From NCBI GenBank assembly GCA_040387195.1, contig JAZKEF010000006.1, forward strand, positions 193,143 through 257,142: a DNA stretch of 64,000 nucleotides. The letters run 5' to 3'. This document shows positions 1-9,379 of this stretch, in pieces (positions within the stretch are counted from its first letter, which is position 1; every line of letters begins with the position of its first letter). The notes under the pieces were generated by a model, which was given only the letters and a program-made list of their open reading frames with translations, had not been told where the DNA came from and did no database searches. This DNA is from UKL13-3 sp040387195 (GTDB taxonomy: Bacteria > Bacteroidota > Bacteroidia > UKL13-3). The position numbers were made by a program, and so were the translations under genes.

Positions 1-363
1 CGGTTTCAACAGTTCGGTTTCTTTCTTACGCACGTTTTCCTGAGCGCTTTCCTGAAACTCCTGGATACGGCTTTGCATATCGCGCAGTTCTTTTTGTTTC
101 AAGTCCTTAATGGCATCAGCCATCTTAGGTTCGTTTTTTTGATAGTCGGCATATTTACGCTCCAACTCTTCGCTCATCTTTTTCAATTCGTCCTGCAAGG
201 TTTTTCCAAAAGCTTCCATATCGGTGTTGGCTTTTTTATACTCCGGCATTTGTTGCATTAATTCTTGAAAATCGATGTACGCAAACTTTTGCGCCTTAGC
301 GGAACCCAATCCCATGCACAGAATCAGTGCTGCTCCTAAAATAAATTTTGCTGTGTGTTTCAT
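1..363 (-). CDS. OmpH/Skp-family periplasmic chaperone (3' end outside window)
   Basis: Partial gene; the start codon lies at 361-363 and the frame stays open to base 1 (121 codons seen). Residues 1-24 form a signal peptide ending AKA before Gln. The mature part begins KFAYIDFQELMQQMPEY, the typical OmpH/Skp opening, and continues as a highly charged Lys/Glu-rich helix suited to a coiled coil. Family members are periplasmic holdase chaperones that carry unfolded barrel proteins to BamA. It is the second of two paralogues behind bamA, which supports the role. The C-terminus is not visible. Confidence 0.9.
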   Translation of the reverse strand, partial: MKHTAKFILGAALILCMGLGSAKAQKFAYIDFQELMQQMPEYKKANTDMEAFGKTLQDELKKMSEELERKYADYQKNEPKMADAIKDLKQKELRDMQSRIQEFQESAQENVRKKETELLKP

Positions 364-415
364 TATTCTGTTGTGTTGTTATAAATCTGTTGTGTCTAAA
401 AATGGTGCCAAACCG

Positions 416-985
416 TTATTTATCATTTTGCTTGGTCGGTTGTTTTTTATCTTTTCCTTTATCGGCTTTATTTACGGCTACACCCAACTCGCTTAATACT
501 TCGTCACTTTTATCGTATTTAGCATTGGAATACAGCATAATAAGCTCACCCGATTTGGCAAATATAAAGTCTAATGCGTTTTGTTTTGCAATTTTTTGCA
601 CCGCATCAAAAACTTTATCCTGAATAGGTTTAATCAGCTCCTGGCGTTTTTTAAATAACTCTCCTTCGTACCCGAATTTCTGGTTGCGGTAATCTTTCAG
701 CTCCTTCTCTTTATCTTTAATCTCCTGTTCACGCTTTTTACGCAACTCTTCTGTTAACAATACCTGCTCGGCCTGAAAATCTTTAATTACTTTATCAATG
801 GCCTGCTGTTTCTTTTCCAGTTCCTTTTGCCAATCTTCCGATAGCTGATCCAATTGTTTTTGGGCACTTCTGTACTCCGGCATCAAATCCAGGATATACT
901 CGGTATCAACATAGGCAAAACGCTGAGCCGAAGCACCCAGTGCTCCAAACAGCAAAACAGAAAGTATAAGAAGTAGTTTTTTCAT
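416..985 (-). CDS. OmpH/Skp-family periplasmic chaperone
   Basis: 189 residues. Signal peptide 1-20 (cleavage after ASA, before Gln), then RFAYVDTEYILDLMPEY, the OmpH signature, followed by a long charged helical region (about residues 45-130) and a Lys/Asp-rich tail after residue 170. Expected role: periplasmic chaperone for outer-membrane proteins. It starts 27 nt after bamA and is followed 52 nt later by a paralogue with the same layout, a standard Bacteroidota arrangement. It is longer than the neighbouring copy's visible part and has a hydrophilic C-terminal extension of unknown purpose. Confidence 0.93.
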   Translation of the reverse strand: MKKLLLILSVLLFGALGASAQRFAYVDTEYILDLMPEYRSAQKQLDQLSEDWQKELEKKQQAIDKVIKDFQAEQVLLTEELRKKREQEIKDKEKELKDYRNQKFGYEGELFKKRQELIKPIQDKVFDAVQKIAKQNALDFIFAKSGELIMLYSNAKYDKSDEVLSELGVAVNKADKGKDKKQPTKQNDK

Positions 986-1012
986 ATATAGTTAACGTTT
1001 TCGGGGGATTGG

Positions 1013-3559
1013 TTAAAACTGCTGACCTAACAAAAAGTGGAAATTTCCTTTATTCACACCCGCCTGAAATGAAACCTCATCAAATCCGTAGCCATAATCC
1101 AACCCAATCATACCAAACATGGGAAGAAAAATACGAACACCGATTCCGGCTGAGCGGTAAATATCAAAAGGATTAAAATCTTCGTAACGGCTCCATGCTT
1201 TTCCACCTTCAAAAAAGATGAGCGGGAATACCGTTGCCTGCGGATTGGTTGAAATAGGATAACGCAATTCCATGGTAAAGCGGTTATAAATAATACCACC
1301 CTGACGTTCGGCATACCCCGTGCTTCTATTTTCAATTAAAGGCGTTAGTGAGTTATCGGCATAACCACGCAAGGCAATGAGTTCACGTCCATCCAAACTG
1401 AATCCCAACAATCCTGAACCTCCCAACCAGAAACGCTCAAAAGGTGTATACCCTACGTTTTGGTTATACTGGCCAATAAAACCAAAATTGGTACGGGTCA
1501 TCAGCACCAGCGGACGTTTATTACCGGCAAGTTTGGTAAACCAGGAAGCATCAAATTTCCATTTGTAAAATTCGAGCCAGCGCATTTTTTCCTTTGGATC
1601 CATGGTCGTGTAATCCTTGCCATCAAATAATGAATAAGGAGGAGTGAACTGTGCCGAGAGTGACACGTTTGATCCCTCAGATGGATAAATTGGATTAGGG
1701 CCTGAAGAGTTTCTTCCTAAAATAATCCGGTAACTCAAACTATTGGATGCACCTTCGGGAATCAACGACAGGTAACTTTGGCCGGTTGCGCTGTAATCGT
1801 TATAATAGCGCTGGTACGATACCTGGTTTTGCAAGGTAAAATAATCATCCGGCCATTTTAAGCGTTTACCCAACCCCACTGTAATACCCGAAGTTATCAA
1901 TGCCGCTCTTCTCGAGTCTGCTTCATTGTATCCGTTGCTTTGAATGGAATGGTATACTGAAACCGACAATGCATTGGCCTTTTTCCCACCCATCCATGGT
2001 TCGGTAAAGGATGCACTGTATGATTGGTAAAATGTTCCGTTTGTTTGAGCGCGTAATGACAGACGTTGCCCATCACCACTCGGTACCGGAGCCCATGCCT
2101 TTTTATCAAACATCCTGCGTGTCGAGAAATTATTGAGTGTGAGTCCTAATGTTCCTACAATAGAACTGGCTCCCCAACCTGCCGAAAGTTCAATCTGATC
2201 ATTCGGTTTTTCTTCAACTTTGTATTCAATATCAACTGTCCCGTTTTCGGGATGCGGAACCGGATTTACGTTTAATCCTTCGGGGTTAAAATATCCTAAT
2301 TGTGATAAATCGCGCAATGAACGGGTAACATCGCTGCGGCTGAATAGCTGACCCGGCTTAGTACGAAGCTCCCTGATGATAACATGATCACTTGTTTTGG
2401 TATTACCGGAAACGGTTACCTTATTGATACGTGCCTGCTCACCTTCATGCATCCGGATTTCGAGGTCAATCGAATCGTTTTCAACCAATACTTCCACCGG
2501 GTTTACCTGAAAGAACAAATATCCGTCATCCATATATAGTGTGGTGATATCGAGACCCGTTTGATTCATATGCAACCGGGCCTCCAGCATCGATTGATCA
2601 TACACATCACCCCGATTAATCTTTAAGATTCCCAATAAGTCGGCCGATGTATACTTGGTATTGCCTACAAACTTGATGTCGCGGAAATAATATTTCCGGC
2701 CTTCATTGAGTTTGATTACAATTTGCAAAGTGGTTTTATCGTAACGGTACACACTATCCGATACAATATCGATATCGCGGTAACCCATTGACAAGTACTT
2801 CTCGATTACCCGTTGTTTGTCTTCATTAAATTTCTCCTCTTCGTACCTCGACTTGGCAAATAACCTGCGTTTCGGTTTTGTATCTTTTAACAGCTTGCGA
2901 ATCTTCTTATCCGTGAGTGCTTCGTTTCCTTCAATAACCACATCATGGATTTTGATTTTAGATCCGCGGGATACTACAATTTTAAGTTTGGCTGTATTTT
3001 TTTTAGCGTCATCTACTTCCTGGGTAATAGTAGCATCTGCATCTAAAAAACCTTTTTCGGCATAATATCTTTTAATCTCATTCCGTGTTGATGCCAGTAC
3101 ATTATCTGTTATGATCTGCCCCGATTTAAGACTTATTTCTTCCCTGAGTGTATTGGCTTTTCCTTTGCTGAGCCCCTTAATGGTAAAGGCTGACAAGCGT
3201 GGTTTTTCTCTTAAGTATATCTCTAGTGTAAGTTTGTTATCCTGAATATCCATGATACGCACACTCACATCATCGAATAGCTTTTGCTTGTATAAATTGC
3301 TAACGGCTTTTGTGATATCCTCGGATGGTATTTTGATGGACTGGCCAATGGTAAGACCCGACAATACCATCAACACACTTTTATCGTAAAAATTGGTTCC
3401 GGTGATAACAATATTGGCCAGTTCATATTTTTTAGGAGAACTGTAGTCGATAAACGATTTGGGCTGCCCTACCAAAGCAGAGTCGGGATTCTGTGCCGCC
3501 AATTGCGAAAACGCTCCACAAAATAGTACAAAGAAAATGGTGTTTAGTAGGTATCTCAT
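1013..3559 (-). CDS. bamA: Outer-membrane protein assembly factor BamA
   Basis: 848 residues. An N-terminal signal peptide (about 1-22, ending LAAQ) is followed by a series of POTRA-type repeats (about 45-455; for example ANIVITGTNFYDKSVL and INKVTVSGNTKTSDHVIIREL) and a C-terminal 16-strand barrel of the bacterial surface antigen family (about 460-848), ending in Phe as expected of a barrel signal. The LRGYADN segment matches the conserved loop-6 RGF/Y motif. It inserts barrel proteins into the outer membrane. Its ATG shares one base with the uppS stop codon (TAATG), so translation is probably coupled, and two OmpH chaperones follow. Confidence 0.96.
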   Translation of the reverse strand: MRYLLNTIFFVLFCGAFSQLAAQNPDSALVGQPKSFIDYSSPKKYELANIVITGTNFYDKSVLMVLSGLTIGQSIKIPSEDITKAVSNLYKQKLFDDVSVRIMDIQDNKLTLEIYLREKPRLSAFTIKGLSKGKANTLREEISLKSGQIITDNVLASTRNEIKRYYAEKGFLDADATITQEVDDAKKNTAKLKIVVSRGSKIKIHDVVIEGNEALTDKKIRKLLKDTKPKRRLFAKSRYEEEKFNEDKQRVIEKYLSMGYRDIDIVSDSVYRYDKTTLQIVIKLNEGRKYYFRDIKFVGNTKYTSADLLGILKINRGDVYDQSMLEARLHMNQTGLDITTLYMDDGYLFFQVNPVEVLVENDSIDLEIRMHEGEQARINKVTVSGNTKTSDHVIIRELRTKPGQLFSRSDVTRSLRDLSQLGYFNPEGLNVNPVPHPENGTVDIEYKVEEKPNDQIELSAGWGASSIVGTLGLTLNNFSTRRMFDKKAWAPVPSGDGQRLSLRAQTNGTFYQSYSASFTEPWMGGKKANALSVSVYHSIQSNGYNEADSRRAALITSGITVGLGKRLKWPDDYFTLQNQVSYQRYYNDYSATGQSYLSLIPEGASNSLSYRIILGRNSSGPNPIYPSEGSNVSLSAQFTPPYSLFDGKDYTTMDPKEKMRWLEFYKWKFDASWFTKLAGNKRPLVLMTRTNFGFIGQYNQNVGYTPFERFWLGGSGLLGFSLDGRELIALRGYADNSLTPLIENRSTGYAERQGGIIYNRFTMELRYPISTNPQATVFPLIFFEGGKAWSRYEDFNPFDIYRSAGIGVRIFLPMFGMIGLDYGYGFDEVSFQAGVNKGNFHFLLGQQF

Positions 3560-4299
3560 TATGCTAGTTGCTCGCTGGTTTTTCCAAACCTTCTTTCTCT
3601 TTGTTGATAATCTAAAATGGCTTCGTACAAATCTTCACGGTTAAAATCGGGCCATAATTTGGGTGTAAAATACAATTCGCTGTATGCTAATTCCCACAAT
3701 AAAAAATTACTGATGCGCTGTTCTCCACTTGTGCGGATCATCAATTCGGGGTGCGGATAATTTTTTGTCGACAGCAGCTGATCTACCAAACCATTATCAA
3801 TGTTTTCTATACCGATTTTACCTTCTTTTACGGAGGAAGCAATTTGTTTAATAGCGTTTATCATATCCCATTTTGCGCTATAGCTTAACGCAAGTATCAG
3901 GGTTAATCGTGTGTTGCCTTTTGTTTCATCCATCGCCTCTTTTAATTCACGCTGGCATTTAACCGGCAAATCCTGAATATCACCGATTGCTTCTAATCGT
4001 ATGTTATTCTTCATCAATGTTTTAGTTTCTTTTCGGATGGTAGAAACCAACAATTCCATCAATGCGTTTACTTCATCCTTTGGCCGGCTCCAGTTTTCGG
4101 TTGAAAATGCATATAAAGTGAGGTATTGAACACCAATTTCCGCGCATGCTTCAGCAGCTTCCTTAACAGCTTTTACACCATTCTGGTGGCCAAATATTCT
4201 AAATTTGCCCTTGCCTTTTGCCCATCTGCCATTCCCATCCATGATGACGGCAATGTGCTTAGGGAGTTTTTGTATGTTCAGTTGATCTTTGAGGCTCAT
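3559..4299 (-). CDS. uppS: Isoprenyl transferase (undecaprenyl diphosphate synthase)
   Basis: 246 residues, normal family length. The signature HIAVIMDGNGRWAKG lies near residues 15-29 and contains the catalytic Asp and the diphosphate-binding Gly-Asn-Gly-Arg; RTSGEQRISNFLLWE and the WPDF region near residue 219 are also conserved. It condenses isopentenyl diphosphate units onto farnesyl diphosphate to make the C55 lipid carrier for peptidoglycan and surface glycans, in the cytosol at the membrane. It overlaps bamA by one base. The glycan locus further upstream on this strand would depend on its product. Confidence 0.96.
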   Translation of the reverse strand: MSLKDQLNIQKLPKHIAVIMDGNGRWAKGKGKFRIFGHQNGVKAVKEAAEACAEIGVQYLTLYAFSTENWSRPKDEVNALMELLVSTIRKETKTLMKNNIRLEAIGDIQDLPVKCQRELKEAMDETKGNTRLTLILALSYSAKWDMINAIKQIASSVKEGKIGIENIDNGLVDQLLSTKNYPHPELMIRTSGEQRISNFLLWELAYSELYFTPKLWPDFNREDLYEAILDYQQRERRFGKTSEQLA

Positions 4300-4321
4300 G
4301 AATTTTTATAAGCCTGCGAAT

Positions 4322-5134
4322 TTAATAAAATCTTGCACACTTTGTAGCGTTTAATATACGGTAGCTAAGTGATACACTTCCAACCATATACCAGTCGTTA
4401 AAGTCCGGATTTCCTCTTTTTGAGCCTGCAGGGTATTGTGGAACGCCATTAAACAACTCTGCCGAGCGGTCGGTAAGGGCTGCAGCAACTGCACCCATCC
4501 TTTGGTTTTGCTCATAGTTATCAATATACGTTCCGCTTACATCATCCAGATAATCGGTAAATGTTTTGCGAAACCCAAAATTGGCCTCGAGGGAAAAATT
4601 GCGGGCCAGGTGACATTTAATTCCCATTCCAAATGGAATAGCATATGACGTGGATCCATAGGTTTTTCCTTCGGTTCTCAGTGGTCTTAAATCATACCAT
4701 GCATCCTGATATAATGCTTCGGGTTTGAACTCAAACATTGCAACTCCGATAAACACATATGAGGTGAACTTTTTATCCAGCACACTCAATCCGTACTTGT
4801 TAAAATTAAACTCAAGTACTCCTGAATACTCTGTTATATCCGACCGGAAGTTGAGGTTGCGCACTGTATTGAACCCATAATTCTGATCCGATCCTGATAA
4901 TTGGGTAAACGTAATTTCTCCTTTAAAGGCAAATGAACTTGAAAGGGCATAACGTCCAAAAATGCCAAATGCTGGTTTTGTTTCAGTCATCACCATTGTT
5001 CTTGCCAAATCACCAACATAGTTGGCCGCTCCCAAAGCAACTCCAACCTCTATGCGTTGAGCCGAGAGGAGGGTGATATGCAAAAATATTGCTGCCACAA
5101 CCGACAGTACTCTTGTTGTTAGAATCTTGGACAT
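4322..5134 (-). CDS. DUF6089-like outer-membrane beta-barrel protein, copy 3
   Basis: 270 residues with a signal peptide (about 1-25) and an IEVGVALGAANYVGDLAR opening. Family marks shared with the two preceding genes include NLNFRSDITEYSG, LRPLRTEG, IPFGMGIK and LDDVSGTY. These fit the DUF6089 small-barrel family often found between nadK and uppS in Bacteroidota; the function is not established. The start overlaps the 3' end of the preceding paralogue by 16 bp, which supports co-translation. Assignment to DUF6089 is from memory of the family, not a search. Confidence 0.8.
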   Translation of the reverse strand: MSKILTTRVLSVVAAIFLHITLLSAQRIEVGVALGAANYVGDLARTMVMTETKPAFGIFGRYALSSSFAFKGEITFTQLSGSDQNYGFNTVRNLNFRSDITEYSGVLEFNFNKYGLSVLDKKFTSYVFIGVAMFEFKPEALYQDAWYDLRPLRTEGKTYGSTSYAIPFGMGIKCHLARNFSLEANFGFRKTFTDYLDDVSGTYIDNYEQNQRMGAVAAALTDRSAELFNGVPQYPAGSKRGNPDFNDWYMVGSVSLSYRILNATKCARFY

Positions 5135-5976
5135 CTCATTCCTGTATTAGGGAAAATATATGTGATGGTGAATCCACCCATTATATAAATATCATTAATT
5201 TTAAACGCTTTAACCGACCGGGGAACTCCATCCGAAAAAAGGGGCATTCCATCAGGCGATACTTCCCAGCTTCTATCACTTAGCAATGCAGCCTGAACTC
5301 CATTTGCTCTTTCAATTACCCTTGCATCCGCATAGGTTCCTCCAACATCATCCAGGTAATTTGTGTAGGTATAACGTGCACCAACCTCAAATCCAATTGA
5401 AATCTTGTTCCCGAGTCGTTTTTTGAATCCGATTCCAAACGGAATGCAAAACTGAGTAAGTGCATATTTTTGCCTGTCGTTATAAGTAGTTGTTCCTTGC
5501 CCCTCTGTTCCAAGCGGCATCAATTCAATATCTTCACCCAAAAGCTCTGTTTTCGGATTAAAATTAAATACGCCAACTCCAGCAAAGATATAAGGAACAA
5601 TTGATTTCGTTTTGGTATACCTGAAACTGTTCTTGATTAAATTATACTCCAATTGTGCTGATGCTTCAAATATGTCGGAATAAAAATTGAGGTTTCTGCT
5701 CTTGGTAAATTCTGTGCTCCCGTCCTTATCATCTCCCGATATGCGACCGTATCCCACAAATCCTTTAGCAGCCCACTTCTCGCTTAAATTATAACGCCCG
5801 ATAAGGCCGGCTGAAGGATGTGTTTGATCCAACATAATTATGTCGTTGCTGAAGTCGCCATAATAATTTGAGCCGCCCAAAAACAACCCAAATTCTATTC
5901 CCTGGGAAAAAGCTACAGCTACTTGTAAAAAAGAAAGAAATAAGATGATAAATACTCTTCTCAATATAATGCGCAT
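5119..5976 (-). CDS. DUF6089-like outer-membrane beta-barrel protein, copy 2
   Basis: 285 residues; signal peptide about 1-25, then IEFGLFLGGSNYYGDFSND. It shares with its neighbours the blocks NLNFYSDIFE, YIFAGVGVFNFNP, LMPLGTEG, IPFGIGFK and LDDVGGTY. The alternating hydrophobic pattern suits an eight-to-ten-strand barrel. Position in the nadK-uppS-bamA block suggests a role linked to envelope biogenesis, but no specific activity is known to me. It most resembles copy 3 in C-terminal layout and both end in Cys-containing tails. Confidence 0.8.
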   Translation of the reverse strand: MRIILRRVFIILFLSFLQVAVAFSQGIEFGLFLGGSNYYGDFSNDIIMLDQTHPSAGLIGRYNLSEKWAAKGFVGYGRISGDDKDGSTEFTKSRNLNFYSDIFEASAQLEYNLIKNSFRYTKTKSIVPYIFAGVGVFNFNPKTELLGEDIELMPLGTEGQGTTTYNDRQKYALTQFCIPFGIGFKKRLGNKISIGFEVGARYTYTNYLDDVGGTYADARVIERANGVQAALLSDRSWEVSPDGMPLFSDGVPRSVKAFKINDIYIMGGFTITYIFPNTGMRCPRF

Positions 5977-6029
5977 AAAGGCGAATATAAATAAACTTTG
6001 GATTTTGTAATAAAATACCCTTTTTTATC

Positions 6030-6905
6030 TTAATAAAAACGGGGACAGCGAATAGCCATGCCCTGATAAGTGCGTGCGCCTTTGGGCCATAAACGGTAGG
6101 AAACGGTAACTCCTCCTATAAAATAAAGATCCGATATATAGTCTATTTTTCCCCGTGGTTTACCCGTAAAGTTATCGGCCATTTGGGTTTCAGTATTTAC
6201 GCTGTTTACGTTTCGTACCGACATAATTCTGGCGTTATCGTTGGGTAGAGTTGCCGGATCCGGATAAGTGGAAGAGCCCTCAATATCATCAAGGTTTGAT
6301 GTTGTAGTAACACGCATTCCAAGTTCTACTCCCACCTGCCAGTTTTTGGTAATGTAACAACGGATGCCTACTCCCAATGGAAACGCTACAGCAACAGGCA
6401 AATAGGACTCTCCGCCAAGCATGAGCGGGCGCAAAGCTATAGGTTTGCCCGATACCGGACTAATGGCCATTGGGTCAAAATAAAAAATGCCTATACCTCC
6501 AAACACGTATGGAATAACCCTATTGTGCATCCTCCGGCTTTTATTTGCATCTTCAATTAAACTGTATTCTACTGTACCAGATACTTCAAGGATATCGGAA
6601 TAAAAGGCAAGGTTTCTTGTTTTCTGCCATTTGGTATCGGCCCTAAATACAAGGTTTGAATCTGCCCCCTGAACCCTGCAATACATAAGGTTTCCACGTA
6701 AGGCAATCCTCTTATTATAGTGATAACGAATTAAAACCCCGAAGCCGGGGCCAACAGTTTTTGGTTGGAAATTGGTGTTCACAATATCCCCATAATAGTA
6801 TGACCCGCCCGCTAAAAATCCGAACTCCGTTTTTTGAGCAGTCACTTTTAGTGAAGCGGCACAATACATGAGTATAAAAAACAAACTACGAATATTCAAA
6901 TTCAT
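6030..6905 (-). CDS. DUF6089-like outer-membrane beta-barrel protein, copy 1
   Basis: 291 residues with a signal peptide ending near KVTAQ (about residue 24), followed by TEFGFLAGGSYYYGDIVN. The conserved blocks NLAFYSDILEVSG, YVFGGIGIFYFDP, LRPLMLGG and LDDIEGSS align it with the two following genes. A roughly 100-nt gap separates it from nadK, and a 53-nt gap follows. Three adjacent paralogues are unusual, since this position usually holds a single copy in relatives I know of. Exact function unknown. Confidence 0.8.
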   Translation of the reverse strand: MNLNIRSLFFILMYCAASLKVTAQKTEFGFLAGGSYYYGDIVNTNFQPKTVGPGFGVLIRYHYNKRIALRGNLMYCRVQGADSNLVFRADTKWQKTRNLAFYSDILEVSGTVEYSLIEDANKSRRMHNRVIPYVFGGIGIFYFDPMAISPVSGKPIALRPLMLGGESYLPVAVAFPLGVGIRCYITKNWQVGVELGMRVTTTSNLDDIEGSSTYPDPATLPNDNARIMSVRNVNSVNTETQMADNFTGKPRGKIDYISDLYFIGGVTVSYRLWPKGARTYQGMAIRCPRFY

Positions 6906-7008
6906 TCTAATTAGATAATCGCCTCAAATGTATTGTATTGGAATCACATAATCAAGATGTGAGTTGCGCAAATAAGGTATGAGCTGCTCATTTCAAGGGA
7001 TAAATTAC

Positions 7009-7893
7009 TCAGCTGTTTCTATTATCAAGCCCCCACATGAGCTTTTTGCGCAGTGTATTTAAATAGTTTTCTTCATTAAACCGGATCAGCGGAAACTTGA
7101 ATCCTGCCTTTTTAATAGCAAGTTGAACCGATGAAGTAATGCTTTCGGAGCGCGAATCAAGGGTAATTAAAAAGCCCGTGCTCCGGCCTTCAATTTCAAA
7201 TGAAATGACATGTTCGTCTGAAATAACCATTGGACGCACATTTAAGTTATGAGGTGCAATAGGAGTAATAACTACGCTATTGGATGTTGGATATAGAATG
7301 GGACCACCACAACTTAAGGAATATCCTGTGGAACCTGTGGGGGTAGAAATAATAAGTCCATCGGACCAATATGAATTGAGATATTCGCCATTAATATAGG
7401 TATGAATGGTAATCATGGATGATGAATCCTTTTTGTGAATAACAAAGTCATTCAAAGCAAAATTAACCCCTTCAAATAATGGTATACTTGTTTCCAAGTG
7501 TAAAACCGAACGGTAATCAATGGTAAAATGTCCCTTCACAAGGTTATCAATAGCTCTTCGAATATCGGTTTTGGATTCTCCGGCCAAAAAACCTAACCGC
7601 CCGGTATTGATACCTAACACAGGAATAGGCTTCCGAAACATATAAACCATCGTATCCAATATGGTTCCATCACCTCCAAGCACGATAAAAAAATCGGGTT
7701 CGCTTCCGTTTAAATCCGATTGTGATGAAAATGTATCTGTTTTTCGCGGTTTAATTCCCGATGCTACACATTGTGCCAAAAAAACTTCTTCTGTTACAAA
7801 GTCTATGTCTTTTTCGAGCAGGTAATCATAGAGCGTTTGAATGAATACCGCATTTTCTTTTTTAAACACCCTTCCATAGATCGCAATTTTCAT
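7009..7893 (-). CDS. nadK: NAD kinase
   Basis: 294 residues, normal length. The family fingerprint GGDGT is at residues 73-77 (LGGDGTILDT), with the catalytic Asp; GINTGRLGFLAG and STPTGSTGYSLSCGGPI supply the other conserved nucleotide-binding loops. It phosphorylates NAD to NADP in the cytosol. It starts 19 nt after the CBS-ACT gene and lies in the usual Bacteroidota block with DUF6089-like, uppS and bamA genes. Confidence 0.96.
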   Translation of the reverse strand: MKIAIYGRVFKKENAVFIQTLYDYLLEKDIDFVTEEVFLAQCVASGIKPRKTDTFSSQSDLNGSEPDFFIVLGGDGTILDTMVYMFRKPIPVLGINTGRLGFLAGESKTDIRRAIDNLVKGHFTIDYRSVLHLETSIPLFEGVNFALNDFVIHKKDSSSMITIHTYINGEYLNSYWSDGLIISTPTGSTGYSLSCGGPILYPTSNSVVITPIAPHNLNVRPMVISDEHVISFEIEGRSTGFLITLDSRSESITSSVQLAIKKAGFKFPLIRFNEENYLNTLRKKLMWGLDNRNS

Positions 7894-7912
7894 GTGATGA
7901 TTGTTATGCTTT

Positions 7913-8572
7913 TTATGTGTTTAAATACTTAATTAACCACTCATACCGGTTACTAAAATCACTCGACTGATCAAGAGACTGATGCACGGAATGAATACGG
8001 TACTGATACCTTTCAAGTGTTTGCACAATGGTGCTTAACTCGGGTCGGTTGAGTTTGAGCGACACCAGAATTTTCGAAATATTCCCGGGAGCGGCTGTCA
8101 CAAATACGTGGAGGATTTTGGCATCGTTATATTCAACAATCCTGGATAACTCGGCAAGTGAATAATCCTGTGAGGTCATTTCCAGTACGATAATTCCACC
8201 GGGTTGGGCGAGTGATGATGTTTTATAAACCTGAACAATTTCTTTAAACGATACCACTCCTTTATACTCGGCTTCTCCATCGCTAACAGCTATGGCTGTA
8301 AAGCCTGTATCGGCCATCAGTTTGATAATTTCAAACAAATGTTGTCCCTTCTCCACATACAATTGCAGGAGGGGTTGGATAATTTTTGACACCTTGGTCT
8401 TACCTGAATGACTGCTTGCATCATCATAGGTAACATACCCAAGCAATTTGCCATTATCGGCCACGGGAATATGAAACACTTTCCAATCCGCCATAAACAC
8501 CAATGCACTTTCGCATGTGTCTGTCTTTTTTAACGGAAAAATATCATTGGACAGAAGTTCCTCGGCAAACAT
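7913..8572 (-). CDS. CBS-domain protein with C-terminal ACT-like domain
   Basis: 219 residues. Two CBS motifs occupy about residues 8-120 (ESALVFMADWKVFHIPVAD and ..LFEIIKLMADTGFTAIAV). The remainder (about 128-200), with LAELSRIVEYNDAKILHVFV, looks like an ACT-type ligand-binding fold, the layout seen in AcuB-like proteins. CBS pairs usually bind adenine nucleotides, so a small-molecule-sensing role is likely, but the target is unknown. The gene starts 1 nt after the hydrolase stop and is followed 19 nt later by nadK, so the three are probably co-expressed. Confidence 0.85.
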   Translation of the reverse strand: MFAEELLSNDIFPLKKTDTCESALVFMADWKVFHIPVADNGKLLGYVTYDDASSHSGKTKVSKIIQPLLQLYVEKGQHLFEIIKLMADTGFTAIAVSDGEAEYKGVVSFKEIVQVYKTSSLAQPGGIIVLEMTSQDYSLAELSRIVEYNDAKILHVFVTAAPGNISKILVSLKLNRPELSTIVQTLERYQYRIHSVHQSLDQSSDFSNRYEWLIKYLNT

Positions 8573-8573
8573 G

Positions 8574-9338
8574 TTATGGTGTTATTATTCGTTGTAAGAA
8601 TGTATCAACTGTTGTGTTAAATTCTTTCGGGCGTTCCATCATTGGTGCATGGCCACAATGGTCGAGCAAATGCAATTCCGAATCGGGGAATAATTTATGA
8701 AACTCTTCACCTACCTGCGGTGGGGTTATGGTGTCATCCTTACCCCATATTAAACATACAGGTTGTGTGATTTGAGGAATATCCTTACGCATATTATGCC
8801 TGATAGCCGATTTTGCCATCATCAAAATGCGCAATACTTTCCCTTTATCATTGATGGTATCAAACACCTCATCAACCAACTCATCGGTTGCAGTTGCCGG
8901 ATCATAAAAAGTAAGTGCTACTTTTTGCCTTATAAATTCTTTATCTCCCTTTTTGGGATAACTCCCTCCCATTGCATTTTCATATAATCCGGAACTGCCA
9001 GTAAGCACTAAAGATGAAATTTTTGTGGGGTGTTTACGAATGTATACCAAGGCCACATGTCCGCCAAGTGAATTACCCAAAAAATGTACTTTTTCAAATT
9101 TTTTATAGGTAATAAAATCATCGATAAAATCTGCTAATCCTTCCACACTCAATTTCAAAATATTCATTTCAAAAATGGGCATCAATGGAATTACCACTTT
9201 GTAATTTTTCGAAAAATGATTCAATACATCCTTCCAATTACTTAATGCTCCAAACAACCCATGTAAAAGCAAAAGTACTTCTCCTTCACCTTGTTCGATG
9301 TAGCTGAATTTATCTTCTTTCCTTACCTGAATATTCAT
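8574..9338 (-). CDS. Alpha/beta-hydrolase fold protein
   Basis: 254 residues from the ATG chosen here; a TTG 24 nt upstream is in frame but less likely. The fold marks are complete: oxyanion-hole LLLHGLFG, nucleophile elbow GNSLGGH with Ser, an acid in WGKDDTITP, and a catalytic His in DHCGHAPMMERP. The enzyme is cytosolic (no signal peptide). Substrate unknown; such genes include esterases and C-C hydrolases. It sits directly ahead of the CBS-ACT protein and nadK, so it may be part of the same transcript. Confidence 0.88.
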   Translation of the reverse strand: MNIQVRKEDKFSYIEQGEGEVLLLLHGLFGALSNWKDVLNHFSKNYKVVIPLMPIFEMNILKLSVEGLADFIDDFITYKKFEKVHFLGNSLGGHVALVYIRKHPTKISSLVLTGSSGLYENAMGGSYPKKGDKEFIRQKVALTFYDPATATDELVDEVFDTINDKGKVLRILMMAKSAIRHNMRKDIPQITQPVCLIWGKDDTITPPQVGEEFHKLFPDSELHLLDHCGHAPMMERPKEFNTTVDTFLQRIITP

Positions 9339-9379
9339 TAATCGTGTATGTATACAAATCAAATATATATAAAAAATAC

